The notes beneath the pieces are model-generated. The model saw only the letters and a program-made list of their open reading frames with translations, had not been told where the DNA came from and made no database searches. This document shows positions 1 to 9,359 of a DNA stretch of 64,000 bases, in pieces (position 1 is the first letter of the stretch; each line of letters begins with the position of its first letter). Both the position numbers and the translations under genes were made by a program. Location: positions 372,001-436,000 of the forward strand of contig NZ_JAAAWO010000001.1 of the NCBI RefSeq assembly GCF_010500895.1. The letters run 5' to 3'. This DNA is from Alteromonas genovensis. Its GTDB lineage: Bacteria > Pseudomonadota > Gammaproteobacteria > Enterobacterales > Alteromonadaceae.

Positions 1-1158
1 ACAAATTCGTGGGCGTTTAATCAAGAAGCCATGACCCAATTTAACATTGGCGTAGCACAAATGTTTCCCCGAGGTGATTCTCTCGCCATTCGTGAGGCTC
101 AGCTTAACATTCAGGCCTCTCAGTTTTCTTTTTTGCGCGAAGACAGAAAGGCGAAATTAGAAACCCTAGTTTCTGAGCTATGGCTGGATGCCTATCTTGC
201 ACAACAGACTATCGCCCTTATCGAGTCTGATCGCGCCTTGTTCGAGCAGATGTCTGAGGTGGCCAGAGCAAATTATGCTTCAACGGTAGGAAATACAAGA
301 CAGCAAGATGTGATCCGCGCCGACCTTGAAATCATTCAACTTGAAGACCGTTTAATGGTTCAGCAGCAAGCGTTGGAATTTGCCGTGGCTCAGTTGAATG
401 AATTTCTTCATATATACAGCCGCAATCAAAGTGGCGAGGCTTTTAACTTCGATTCTCAGCCTTTGGCTTTTTCCGTATCGAACACACTGCCTAAAATTGC
501 GTTAAATAGCCAAGAAATAACCAACATGAGCACTTATAAAAGAAGCCGAATGGCTCGAGCTCTATCGCAACATCCTGCTGTGAGGGCATTAGAAGTGAAA
601 AGAAAGGTGTCTGAAAAAGCGATTGATTTGGCTAAGCAGCAGTATAAACCTCAGTGGGGGGTTAACGCTAATTATGGGTACAGAGATGATATGCCATCGG
701 GGCAGAGCAGAGCTGACTTTTTCTCTGTTGGCGTATCATTCGATGTGCCTTTGTTCACTAAAAAACGACAAGACAAAGAAGTCGCCGCCTCTGTGGCAGA
801 TGCTGAAGCAGTCAAAACAGAAAAACTGCTGCTCATCAAAAAAATGTTAAGTGCAGTTGAAAAGGAAATAAAGCAGCTAAATCGCTTGCGCGAGCGCCAG
901 GCGATTTATGAGCAGCAGTTGTTAATACAAACCCACGAGCAAGCCGAAGCTTCTTTAACCGCATATACTAATGATGACGGCGATTTTGCTGAAGTCGTAC
1001 GAGCGAGAATCGCTGTGCTAAACGCCCGAATAGCGTCATTGCAAATAAATGTTGAAGCGCTGAGGACCGTCTCAAGAATCAATTACTTCTTCTCAGATTC
1101 TCATAACAATACATATCGCTTAGATCAGGGCTTAACCCTACAAGAGGGAGAAAAATAA
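1..1158 (+). CDS. CusC/CzcC-like outer-membrane efflux protein, TolC family (5' partial)
   Basis: This is the outer-membrane channel of a tripartite metal efflux pump. The frame is open from the first base of the window, and the residues before the first ATG at 31 read as ordinary protein, so the true start lies upstream and the signal peptide is not visible. The 386 visible codons have the long helical coiled-coil character of TolC proteins, with segments rich in Gln, Glu, Ala and Leu and a V-A-Q-L-N-E-F type helix. The stop overlaps the cusB start by one base, which indicates one transcript. The role in copper or silver efflux is inferred from cusB and cusA; the channel alone does not show the substrate. 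Confidence 0.85.
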   Translation, partial: TNSWAFNQEAMTQFNIGVAQMFPRGDSLAIREAQLNIQASQFSFLREDRKAKLETLVSELWLDAYLAQQTIALIESDRALFEQMSEVARANYASTVGNTRQQDVIRADLEIIQLEDRLMVQQQALEFAVAQLNEFLHIYSRNQSGEAFNFDSQPLAFSVSNTLPKIALNSQEITNMSTYKRSRMARALSQHPAVRALEVKRKVSEKAIDLAKQQYKPQWGVNANYGYRDDMPSGQSRADFFSVGVSFDVPLFTKKRQDKEVAASVADAEAVKTEKLLLIKKMLSAVEKEIKQLNRLRERQAIYEQQLLIQTHEQAEASLTAYTNDDGDFAEVVRARIAVLNARIASLQINVEALRTVSRINYFFSDSHNNTYRLDQGLTLQEGEK

Positions 1159-3113
1159 TGTCAAACAACGCACCTAGCTCACCGATTTTTACTACGCCAG
1201 CAAAAGCGGCGATTTTTGGAATCGTCATTGGGGCAGTAGTAGGCGTAGCTCTGTTGATGCTCTTTCAAGGAGGCTTTCAAGGGGAAGAGCATGGCAGTGC
1301 GGCAGCGCAAGACAGTGAAAGTCCCAGCCAGAGCAAAGAGCCTCTTTACTGGGTTGCTCCTATGGATCCAAATTATCGTAAAGATGGGCCAGGAAAATCA
1401 CCCATGGGAATGGATTTGGTTCCTGTTTACGAAGGGCAGCAAGGAAACGCAGAGAATAACCAAGGTAACGGGGCTGGGGTAGTCACCATTTCACCCAATG
1501 TGGTAAATAATTTAGGGGTTAAAACGGCTCCAGTAAAACGTGAACCCATCGACAGCAAAATTTCAACCGTAGGGTATGTTCAGTACGATGAGGATGAAAT
1601 GGTGCATATTCACCCGCGGGTAGCAGGCTGGGTTGAGAAGCTGCATGTAAAAGCTGAGGGCGATAGAGTAGAAAAAGGCGAACCGATTTACACGTTGTAC
1701 TCACCTCAGTTAGTTAACGCGCAAGAAGAACTCGTGATAGCGCTCAAGCGCAAAAATACGGGTTTAATAAACGGAGCAAAAGACAGATTAAAGGCACTGC
1801 AACTATCAGAACGTTTAATTCAAAACTTAGAGAAAACGTTAAAAGTGCAGCAAAATATCACCTTCTATGCCCCCCAATCTGGCGTAGTAGACGGGTTAAA
1901 CATACGAGAGGGCTTTTATGTAAAGCCAGAAAATACGTTGCTTAGTATTGCCAAACTCAACAAAATTTGGGTTGAAGCAGAGATATTTGAACGAGATGCT
2001 GCACTTGTTAAAAAAGGGCTGCCAGTGAGTATGACCGTCGATTACTTACCAGGCAAAGAGTGGAAAGGTAATGTTGATTACATCTATCCCTCGCTCAATG
2101 AAAGCACTCGAACACTGCGAGTAAGATTGAAATTCGATAATACGAATGACGAGTTAAAGCCCAATATGTTTGCCAGCGTGACGATGTTTTCAGATGGAAA
2201 CTCCGAGGTTGTTGTCGTACCTAAAGCAGCGGTTATTCGAACCGGTACTCAAAATCGCGTTGTAGTAGCGTTAGGCGACGGTCAGTTTAAGTCTGTTCAT
2301 GTTGATATTGGTCGGGTGGGCAACGAATATATTGAAATTGTAAACGGCGTCGTTGAAGGCGATGAAGTTGCAGTGTCAGCTCAGTTTTTACTCGACTCTG
2401 AATCTAGCAAAACGTCTGACTTCGCCAGAATGAACGCTTCAGAACTCCCTAAGTCGGTATGGATGGAAGGTGAAATTAACCACGTTATGGCTGGGCACCG
2501 TATGGTTAACATTTCTCACGGCCCAGTAAAAGCCTGGGACTGGCCAGAGATGACCATGGATTTTATGGTTGCCGACGGCGTGGACTTTGAAGCACTAAAG
2601 GCTGGGCAGACTTTACATTTTGAGGTAACCAAAGACGACAACGAAAACGTTGTTCTCACTGGTATTCACATTATGTCAGAGCCTGAGGTGTCATCAGCAA
2701 CAGTGAACGGCGTTATTAATGATATCAATATCGCCACCCGAACCCTCAATATTAGCCGAGGTGCCATTGAAAAATGGGGAAGAGAGCCTGCGACAATGGA
2801 CTTCATTGCCGCTGAGCACATTGCTCTGTCTAAATTCAGTGTTAATGACGAGGTGACGTTTACCTTTGAGATACGCGATGACTTTATCATAGTGGAAATG
2901 AATGGTCAGCATGGTGAGCATAACCAGCATCGTATACACGACGCCTCTTCTGCAAGCGATGCCTCGGGTGTTAAAAAAGCCCATCAAGCGGAAAAGGCAC
3001 CTAACACTCACGATGCTCATAAGGCGCATAAAGCGCATAGAGAAGAGGGAGATAGCGCTGAAAGCCATGATAGCGTAGACCACTCTCAGCATAAGAGAGG
3101 GCATTCCGCATGA
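1158..3113 (+). CDS. cusB: CusB-type periplasmic adaptor with two C-terminal CusF domains and a His-rich tail
   Basis: This is the membrane-fusion protein linking CusA to the outer-membrane channel. In order it has an N-terminal membrane anchor (about residues 15-37), a heavy-metal-binding motif of the YWVAPMDP..GKSPMGMDL type (about 63-91), the barrel-sandwich and hairpin adaptor core (about 105-410), and two CusF-like domains. The first CusF domain keeps the ligand set His454, Trp462, Met465 and Met467. The second has Arg534, Arg542 and Ala545 at the first three of those positions and keeps only Met547. A His-rich tail (585-651) with several HxxH and HK repeats may buffer metal. At 651 residues it is much longer than E. 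coli CusB, which has CusF as a separate protein. The gene overlaps cusA by four bases. Confidence 0.9.
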   Translation: MSNNAPSSPIFTTPAKAAIFGIVIGAVVGVALLMLFQGGFQGEEHGSAAAQDSESPSQSKEPLYWVAPMDPNYRKDGPGKSPMGMDLVPVYEGQQGNAENNQGNGAGVVTISPNVVNNLGVKTAPVKREPIDSKISTVGYVQYDEDEMVHIHPRVAGWVEKLHVKAEGDRVEKGEPIYTLYSPQLVNAQEELVIALKRKNTGLINGAKDRLKALQLSERLIQNLEKTLKVQQNITFYAPQSGVVDGLNIREGFYVKPENTLLSIAKLNKIWVEAEIFERDAALVKKGLPVSMTVDYLPGKEWKGNVDYIYPSLNESTRTLRVRLKFDNTNDELKPNMFASVTMFSDGNSEVVVVPKAAVIRTGTQNRVVVALGDGQFKSVHVDIGRVGNEYIEIVNGVVEGDEVAVSAQFLLDSESSKTSDFARMNASELPKSVWMEGEINHVMAGHRMVNISHGPVKAWDWPEMTMDFMVADGVDFEALKAGQTLHFEVTKDDNENVVLTGIHIMSEPEVSSATVNGVINDINIATRTLNISRGAIEKWGREPATMDFIAAEHIALSKFSVNDEVTFTFEIRDDFIIVEMNGQHGEHNQHRIHDASSASDASGVKKAHQAEKAPNTHDAHKAHKAHREEGDSAESHDSVDHSQHKRGHSA

Positions 3114-6100
3114 TTGAATCTGTTATAAGGTGGTCAATTAAAAATCGTATTTTTGTGGTTTTGCTCACGCTTATGATTATTGGCGCAGGGCTGTATTCAA
3201 TAAAAAGTACACCCGTGGATGCGATCCCAGATTTGTCCGACGTGCAGGTGATTATAAAAACCAGCTACCCAGGGCAGGCACCGCAGGTAGTGCAAGATCA
3301 GGTGACGTTCCCATTAACTAGCGCAATGTTATCGGTGCCTGGAGCACAAACGGTAAGAGGCTATTCTTTTTTTGGTGACTCTTATGTGTACGTCATTTTC
3401 GACGACGACACCGATGTTTATTGGGCAAGAAGCCGAGTACTGGAGTACTTAAGTCAAGTTGCCACTAGTCTTCCAGCATCCGCTAAACCTCAACTTGGTC
3501 CCGACGCCACAGGTGTGGGTTGGGTGTATATATACGCACTCACTGATACTACCAACACCTATGATTTAGGTGAACTTCGCAGTATTCAAGATTGGTTTTT
3601 GAAGTACGAGCTTCAAACTGTGCCCGGGGTTTCTGAGGTAGCGGCAGTGGGGGGAATGGTGAAGCAATATCAGGTTCAAGTAGACCCAGAGAAACTGCGC
3701 GCTTACCAGGTTCCGCTAGCTCACGTACAAACTGCGCTGCAAAGGGGCAACAAAGAGGCTGGAGCCTCGGTGATTGAAATGGCTGAGGCCGAGTACATGG
3801 TAACGGCTACCGGTTACATTCAGTCAATTGATGACATCGAAAAAATACCCTTAGGGCTGAATGATCAAGGAACGCCACTGCGTATCGGCGATGTTGCTTA
3901 TGTAAACCTAGGGCCGCAAATGCGCCGAGGCGTAGCCGAATTAAATGGCGAAGGTGAGGTGGTTGGCGGCATTATTGTGATGCGCGCTGGCGAAAATGCA
4001 CAGCAAACAATTAATGGAGTAAAAGAAAAGCTAGCCTCGCTGAAGGCATCAATCCCCGAGGGTGTTGAGATAGTGCCAGTGTACGATCGCTCGAAGCTTA
4101 TAGAGCGGGCTGTTGATAATTTATGGGATAAATTATTAGAGGAGCTAGTTGTAGTAGCGCTAGTTTGTGCAATATTTCTCTTTCATTTACGTTCCTCTTT
4201 GGTTGCCATTGTTACGTTGCCATTAGGCATACTGGTTGCTTTTATCATCATGTATATGCAGGGAATTAACGCCAATATCATGTCCTTAGGGGGAATCGCC
4301 ATTGCCATTGGGGCCATGACTGATGGTGCAATCGTGATGATTGAAAATATGCACAAGCATATGGAAAATCTTCATCAAAACGGTGATACGCTGAACCGAG
4401 AGAATCGATGGGAAGTGGTATCGAGAGCAGCCAGCGAAGTTGGGCCAGCGCTGTTTTTTAGTTTACTGATCATAACCGTTTCCTTCTTACCGGTTTTTAT
4501 CCTTGAAGCGCAAGAGGGCAGAATGTTTGCGCCACTCGCTTTTACTAAAACCTATGCTATGGCAGCGGCCGCTGGTTTGGCCATTACTCTAGTGCCAGTA
4601 CTCATGGGATATTTCATTCGGGGCAAAGTCATCTCGCAAAAGAAAAACCCGCTTAATCGATTGCTGATTGCCTTGTATATGCCTGTTCTAAGGCGGGTAA
4701 TGCAGTTTCCCAAATTGACTATCGCCTTAGCGTTCATTATTACTGTGGTAGGGTTTTGGCCTGTAAGTAAAATAGGTAGCGAGTTTATACCGCCTCTTGA
4801 TGAAGGTGACCTAATGTATATGCCTACAACCTATCCTGGTATTTCGATAGGTAAGGCTCGACAGCTGTTACAGCAAACTGACAAACTTATTGCAACAGTA
4901 CCTGAAGTTGAAAGTGTGTTTGGCAAAGTGGGCAGGGCAGAAACTGCCACGGACCCGGCACCGCTTACCATGATTGAAACCTTTATACAGCTCAAGCCCA
5001 GAGATGAGTGGCGAGAAGGAATAACAACCGAGTCGTTAAAAGCAGAGTTTGATAGCTTGGTAAAACTCCCTGGCTTAACCAATGCGTGGGTAATGCCGAT
5101 AAAAACCCGAATCGATATGTTGGCTACCGGGATTAAAACCCCCGTGGGAATTAAAATAGCCGGTCCCGATCTCAATGTTATCCAGGAGATTGGCCAACAC
5201 ATCGAAAATACATTGCCCGAAGTAGAGGGTACGGCGTCTGTTTATTCTGAACGTGTCGCGGGCGGGCGTTACATAAAGGTGGATATATCTCGCGAGAAAG
5301 CGAGCCGCTACGGATTGAATATTGATGATGTCCAGCAGGTAGTATCTACCGCCATTGGTGGCATAAATGTAACTCAAACCGTTGAAGGACAAGAGCGTTA
5401 TCCAGTGAATGTACGTTATCCGCAGGATTACAGAGACTCGCCTGAGCAACTGTCCCGTTTACCCGTGGTTACGCCGAGTGGACAACACATTGCTTTGGGA
5501 GATGTGGCTGATATTCGTGTGGAAGATGGTCCGCCGGGAATAAAAAGTGAAAACGCCCGTATTAATGGATGGACGTTTATTGATATAAAAGGTGTGGATG
5601 TAGGAACCTACGTTGTTAATGCGAAAGCTTACCTCTCAAAGACGCTCGACCTTCCGGTTGGCTACTCTATTACATGGGCTGGTCAATACGAGTACATGGA
5701 GAGAGCAAAAGAAAAACTGTCTTATGTGCTTCCATTAACTTTCGCCATTATTGTTATTTTACTCTATCTTAATTTTAAAGCGTTTAGTGAGGTGGCAATC
5801 ATCATAGTAACGCTCCCCATGGCTATGATAGGTGGACTTTGGTTGATGTACTTTGAAGGCTTTAATTTTTCCGTAGCCGTCGGTGTGGGTTTTATAGCAC
5901 TGGCCGGTGTAGCAGTAGAAATAGGCGTTATTATGTTGGTTTACTTAAATCAAGCAATCAACGAGCTGAAAGGAAATGCGAGCGCGAATAACGCGCCAAT
6001 ATCGGCCGACGCGTACCGAAATGCGCTTGTTCATGGCGCGGGATTACGAGTTCGCCCTGTTATGATGACGGTAGCAACTATTATATTGGGTCTGTTACCT

Positions 6101-6277
6101 ATTCTATATGGTACGGGAACAGGCTCAGAAATAATGAGTAGAATAGCCGCGCCTATGGTTGGCGGCATGACAAGCGCAGTACTTTTAACGTTAATTGTCG
6201 TGCCTGCATTGTATTCTATAGTTAAAAAGTCGGACATATCGGCATTCAATCGCGAACTATCAAATCATGGTGAATAA
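3110..6277 (+). CDS. cusA: Cu(I)/Ag(I) efflux RND transporter permease CusA
   Basis: This is the inner-membrane proton-driven RND pump, 1055 residues long, close to E. coli CusA. It has an N-terminal transmembrane helix, two large periplasmic loops and two helical bundles. The HME-family signature GAMTDGAIVMIEN lies near residue 405. The three methionines that bind Cu(I) in CusA have clear equivalents: Met571 in GDLMYMP, Met621 in APLTMIET and Met670 in TRIDMLATG. This set argues for monovalent copper or silver, not the zinc, cobalt or cadmium of CzcA. The start overlaps cusB as ATGA, and the end overlaps the following PepSY gene by 11 bases. Confidence 0.95.
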   Translation: MIESVIRWSIKNRIFVVLLTLMIIGAGLYSIKSTPVDAIPDLSDVQVIIKTSYPGQAPQVVQDQVTFPLTSAMLSVPGAQTVRGYSFFGDSYVYVIFDDDTDVYWARSRVLEYLSQVATSLPASAKPQLGPDATGVGWVYIYALTDTTNTYDLGELRSIQDWFLKYELQTVPGVSEVAAVGGMVKQYQVQVDPEKLRAYQVPLAHVQTALQRGNKEAGASVIEMAEAEYMVTATGYIQSIDDIEKIPLGLNDQGTPLRIGDVAYVNLGPQMRRGVAELNGEGEVVGGIIVMRAGENAQQTINGVKEKLASLKASIPEGVEIVPVYDRSKLIERAVDNLWDKLLEELVVVALVCAIFLFHLRSSLVAIVTLPLGILVAFIIMYMQGINANIMSLGGIAIAIGAMTDGAIVMIENMHKHMENLHQNGDTLNRENRWEVVSRAASEVGPALFFSLLIITVSFLPVFILEAQEGRMFAPLAFTKTYAMAAAAGLAITLVPVLMGYFIRGKVISQKKNPLNRLLIALYMPVLRRVMQFPKLTIALAFIITVVGFWPVSKIGSEFIPPLDEGDLMYMPTTYPGISIGKARQLLQQTDKLIATVPEVESVFGKVGRAETATDPAPLTMIETFIQLKPRDEWREGITTESLKAEFDSLVKLPGLTNAWVMPIKTRIDMLATGIKTPVGIKIAGPDLNVIQEIGQHIENTLPEVEGTASVYSERVAGGRYIKVDISREKASRYGLNIDDVQQVVSTAIGGINVTQTVEGQERYPVNVRYPQDYRDSPEQLSRLPVVTPSGQHIALGDVADIRVEDGPPGIKSENARINGWTFIDIKGVDVGTYVVNAKAYLSKTLDLPVGYSITWAGQYEYMERAKEKLSYVLPLTFAIIVILLYLNFKAFSEVAIIIVTLPMAMIGGLWLMYFEGFNFSVAVGVGFIALAGVAVEIGVIMLVYLNQAINELKGNASANNAPISADAYRNALVHGAGLRVRPVMMTVATIILGLLPILYGTGTGSEIMSRIAAPMVGGMTSAVLLTLIVVPALYSIVKKSDISAFNRELSNHGE

Positions 6278-7025
6278 TACGGCGCGGTCGACATCGGTGG
6301 TATGGCTAAAAAAAGCGAGAAAATACCACCGATGGTTGATGGCTGGGGTGGGGGTGCAATTTCTTTTTTGGTCGATAACCGGTGTGTATATGGTAAGTAT
6401 GAACATTCACTATATACACGGGGAGTCGCTGGTAAAAGATGATGACGAAAAACTCGACTTAGGAAGTATTGAGTTTCCCATGAGTGCGCTGGTGGCTGAA
6501 TATCCAAACGCCAGGTCTATATCGCTTACCCAGCGGATGGGAGCGCCTATTTATATTGTTACTAAAGGTGCGAACACGTTTTCCATCGATGCCATAACTG
6601 GAGCGCAATTGCCCAAGCTTAATGAGGCGGCGGCAATTGCTATAGCCCGATACCACTATGCGGCCAGTGATGAAATTACAGGAAGCCGGCTTATTCGCTT
6701 CTCATCAGACATGCCTGAAGAACTCTCATCTCGCCATTTACCCGTATGGCAAGTCACTTTCGATAATGTTGCAACTCCTACCTTTTATATCAGTCAGCAA
6801 ACCGGAGAAATTGTTACCAAGCGCCACCATTATTGGCGCTTATTCGATTGGATGTGGCGTTTTCATATTATGGATTACGATAACGGCGAGAACGTAAAAA
6901 ACGGGTTTTTGTTTTTTGTCGCAGCAATTGGAGTTATCGCTGCATTGTTGGGAGCTGCCTTAACGTATTTTAGTTTGCGTACTTCTGTAACAAAGGGCTC
7001 GGTTGAAAAGGGCTTTAACAAATGA
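6267..7025 (+). CDS. PepSY domain membrane protein, copper operon
   Basis: A 252-residue PepSY-associated membrane protein. An N-terminal helix follows a Y-H-R-W motif (about residues 20-45). A periplasmic PepSY-like segment has the D-A-I-T-G and Q-Q-T-G-E-I signatures. A C-terminal helix (about 215-240) follows W-R-F-H-I-M-D-Y. The conserved histidines at the ends of the helices are typical of PepSY transmembrane proteins, some of which act in metal or siderophore reduction. It overlaps cusA by 11 bases and the next gene by four, so the five genes are translationally linked. Its job in copper handling is inferred from position; the family itself is broad. Confidence 0.8.
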   Translation: MVNNTARSTSVVWLKKARKYHRWLMAGVGVQFLFWSITGVYMVSMNIHYIHGESLVKDDDEKLDLGSIEFPMSALVAEYPNARSISLTQRMGAPIYIVTKGANTFSIDAITGAQLPKLNEAAAIAIARYHYAASDEITGSRLIRFSSDMPEELSSRHLPVWQVTFDNVATPTFYISQQTGEIVTKRHHYWRLFDWMWRFHIMDYDNGENVKNGFLFFVAAIGVIAALLGAALTYFSLRTSVTKGSVEKGFNK

Positions 7026-8131
7026 AGATAAGCAAGTTTAAACCCGCTTTCAGCACTCCATTTACTAACGCTCACACCGGCGTATCTAAGGTTGCATTCA
7101 CCGCTTCTTTGCATAAATGGCTTTCATTATTGGTGGGCGTTCAGCTATTAATTTGGCTTGCAACCGGGTTGTATTTCAACCTTATGGATCACAAAAAGGC
7201 AAGCGGTAACGCGCTAAGAGAACCAGTGAGTGTTAAACGGAGCTTTACTGACAGTGAACTTATTCCTCTCAATAAGTTAAAAACTGTAAGTGAGGTGGCG
7301 CCTCAAAAAGTAGAGCTCATATGGGTGCTGGGGAGCCCTTATTATCATGTTATTGGCAGGCAGGGAGAGCATAGTTACCAACTTCGTCATTCGTTACTAT
7401 TTAATGCCATTACAGGCGAGAAAGCGGCGTTAACATCCCAACAGGTGTTGGAAATAGCAAAACTTTCTTATTCCGGGTCCAGCGAATTAAGCAATCCTAA
7501 ACTGCTTCAGCCTCCTTTTTCAGATTATGTCGCACAGCAAAACCCAATGTGGAAGGTGTCTGCGAATGACAATAACAATACCTCTATTTATATTGACAGT
7601 GTTACCGGGCAAGTTTTAAAGCATGTGAACGATGATGCCAGATTAAAAGCCCTGATGTTTAAACTGCATTTTATGGATTACACCAACACAGGAGGCTTTA
7701 ATCATTGGCTTATTATTTGTTTTGCTTTCGTTACATTATTTCTCTCGGGAACCGGGGTAACCTTGCTTGCAAAACGATATCAACGTCGAATATTTTCCGT
7801 GAAAAGAAACGGCAATAAACAGGCTATTTCTGTCATTTTATCTCATTCGCACACTCCAGCACCGGCTCGCGTAGAGTCTGAGGCAAACTTATTTAATGCG
7901 CTTGCGGATGTAGGTATCGAGTTACCCTCGGTGTGTAATGGTGCTGGTACCTGCGGTAAATGTAAGTTCTTTTCTGAAAACAGGCTTCGCGTTGCTCCTA
8001 CTGAACGTAGGCTTTTGTCAGCAACTGAATTAGCTGAGGGTGTTCGGCTTGCCTGTCAGCATAAAGCTTCTGAAGTCACCGGTGTAATTGATGTGAGCGT
8101 GACAGGCTTTGCGACAAAGCTTCAGGAATAG
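7022..8131 (+). CDS. PepSY membrane protein fused to a C-terminal 2Fe-2S ferredoxin domain
   Basis: The first 260 or so residues are a PepSY membrane unit with an L-H-K-W motif and first helix at about 30-55, a periplasmic PepSY segment, and an L-H-F-M-D-Y motif followed by a second helix. The last 90 residues form a plant-type ferredoxin domain with Cys305, Cys311, Cys314 and Cys345, that is C-X5-C-X2-C-X30-C. This resembles the ferredoxin domain of NqrF, and the flanking residues (RLACQ) also match. The fusion suggests electrons pass from a cytosolic iron-sulphur cluster through the membrane part to the periplasm, for example to reduce Cu(II) to the Cu(I) that CusA exports. That role is inference; the cysteine pattern is seen directly. 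Confidence 0.85.
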   Translation: MKISKFKPAFSTPFTNAHTGVSKVAFTASLHKWLSLLVGVQLLIWLATGLYFNLMDHKKASGNALREPVSVKRSFTDSELIPLNKLKTVSEVAPQKVELIWVLGSPYYHVIGRQGEHSYQLRHSLLFNAITGEKAALTSQQVLEIAKLSYSGSSELSNPKLLQPPFSDYVAQQNPMWKVSANDNNNTSIYIDSVTGQVLKHVNDDARLKALMFKLHFMDYTNTGGFNHWLIICFAFVTLFLSGTGVTLLAKRYQRRIFSVKRNGNKQAISVILSHSHTPAPARVESEANLFNALADVGIELPSVCNGAGTCGKCKFFSENRLRVAPTERRLLSATELAEGVRLACQHKASEVTGVIDVSVTGFATKLQE

Positions 8132-8280
8132 GCCTTTAGAGTGAGCTTCACTGGTAGCACCTCTTTCAGAGGTCGCAGTGATACCTACTTGTACAAATGG
8201 CGTATGAAAGATGGCAATAGGCAGTGCGTAGGTTGACGTACTTCTTATCATTAAAAGTTTTAATCAATATGGGCGAACCA

Positions 8281-9270
8281 ATGAAGCGTTTCAGTTTTGT
8301 ACTTTTTATATTTGTCGCCGCAATCAGTATGGCAAACGGGGCACAAGTGGAAGAGTCTCGTTTGAGTAAAGGGTTACTGGCGGTGGTAAATAAGTCTGAT
8401 AACAGCATTAGCGTGATTGATATAAATGATAAACGGATTATCAAAACACTGCCTACCGGTAAGGGGCCTCACGAGCTTGTAATGTCTAACAATCAAAAGT
8501 GGGCGGTAAGTACCAATTTTGTAGGCGGCGACAGCTTGACGGTTTTTAATTTGAGGGAGCTTGAAGTGGAGAGAACAATTCCACTCGAGGCGTTGAAAGG
8601 TCCACATGGTGCTGCGTTTTTAACCGACAATAAACACGTTATTTTCACCTCAGGTAAGGCAAAGCATCTTGGCATTGTAAACGTTGAAACGGGAGCGCTC
8701 GAAACAAAAATAAAAACCGCGCAAGATACCACCCACATGGTGGCTTTAAACAAGGATGAAAGTAGAGCATTTGCCACCAATATTCGAAGTGATTCGATAT
8801 CGGTGCTAGACTTACAAAATCAAAGTCGAGTGAAAAATATTGCTACTTTCTCTATGCCAGAGGCTATTGGCTATCGTGCGAGTGCCCATGAGATATGGTA
8901 CGGCGCAAACAAGGAAGGTAGGCTCGTTGTTATTAACCCTGACAGCGAACAAGAGATTGCTCAATGGCAAGGTTTTGGTTTTCCTTACAGAGTGCTGTTT
9001 AATCACGATGAGTCGGTAGCTATGGTGCCAGACTTTCATAATCACTACATTCGTTTCTTTGATGCGAATAATAAAAAAGAGCTAGGGACTCTGGCTTTAG
9101 AAGAGGGGGCAGGACCGCAGGGCATCACTCTTCATCCAAAGCATGATATTGCATTCTTATCACTGAACTTGAAAAATAAGATAGTCGCGATAGACATTCA
9201 TACTCGGGAAGTTATTGCAGAGTTTCCCACGGGAACTAACCCTGATGGCGTGATTTTTATTAGTCGTTAA
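8281..9270 (+). CDS. YncE-like secreted beta-propeller protein
   Basis: A periplasmic or secreted seven-blade propeller of the YncE / YVTN repeat family. The chosen ATG starts MKRFSFVLFIFV, a clear Sec signal peptide ending near M-A-N-G-A-Q. The frame is open further upstream to 8224, but that stretch adds no signal and would bury the peptide. Repeats such as V-V-N-K-S-D-N-S-I-S-V-I-D and F-A-T-N-I-R-S-D-S-I-S-V-L-D recur about every 42 residues. It lies 149 bases after the ferredoxin fusion on the same strand and probably ends the copper operon, though a separate promoter is possible. Members of this family are linked to metal handling or serve as scaffolds; no catalytic residues are visible. 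Confidence 0.8.
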   Translation: MKRFSFVLFIFVAAISMANGAQVEESRLSKGLLAVVNKSDNSISVIDINDKRIIKTLPTGKGPHELVMSNNQKWAVSTNFVGGDSLTVFNLRELEVERTIPLEALKGPHGAAFLTDNKHVIFTSGKAKHLGIVNVETGALETKIKTAQDTTHMVALNKDESRAFATNIRSDSISVLDLQNQSRVKNIATFSMPEAIGYRASAHEIWYGANKEGRLVVINPDSEQEIAQWQGFGFPYRVLFNHDESVAMVPDFHNHYIRFFDANNKKELGTLALEEGAGPQGITLHPKHDIAFLSLNLKNKIVAIDIHTREVIAEFPTGTNPDGVIFISR

Positions 9271-9359
9271 TCTGCATAAGTTAATAAAACATACCCATCT
9301 TTTAAAAGAGCGACGACTGGCAAGACAATAAACTCAGTTGAACCCTCCAGTCGCAGCTT

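Noticed and set aside
2694-3104. 136-codon frame antisense to the His-rich tail of cusB
   Set aside because: It is a shadow of the repetitive His/Ala/Lys codons on the coding strand, without a start signal.
4831-5449. Two frames of about 124 codons antisense to cusA
   Set aside because: Typical antisense shadows of a long, well-supported gene; no ribosome site.
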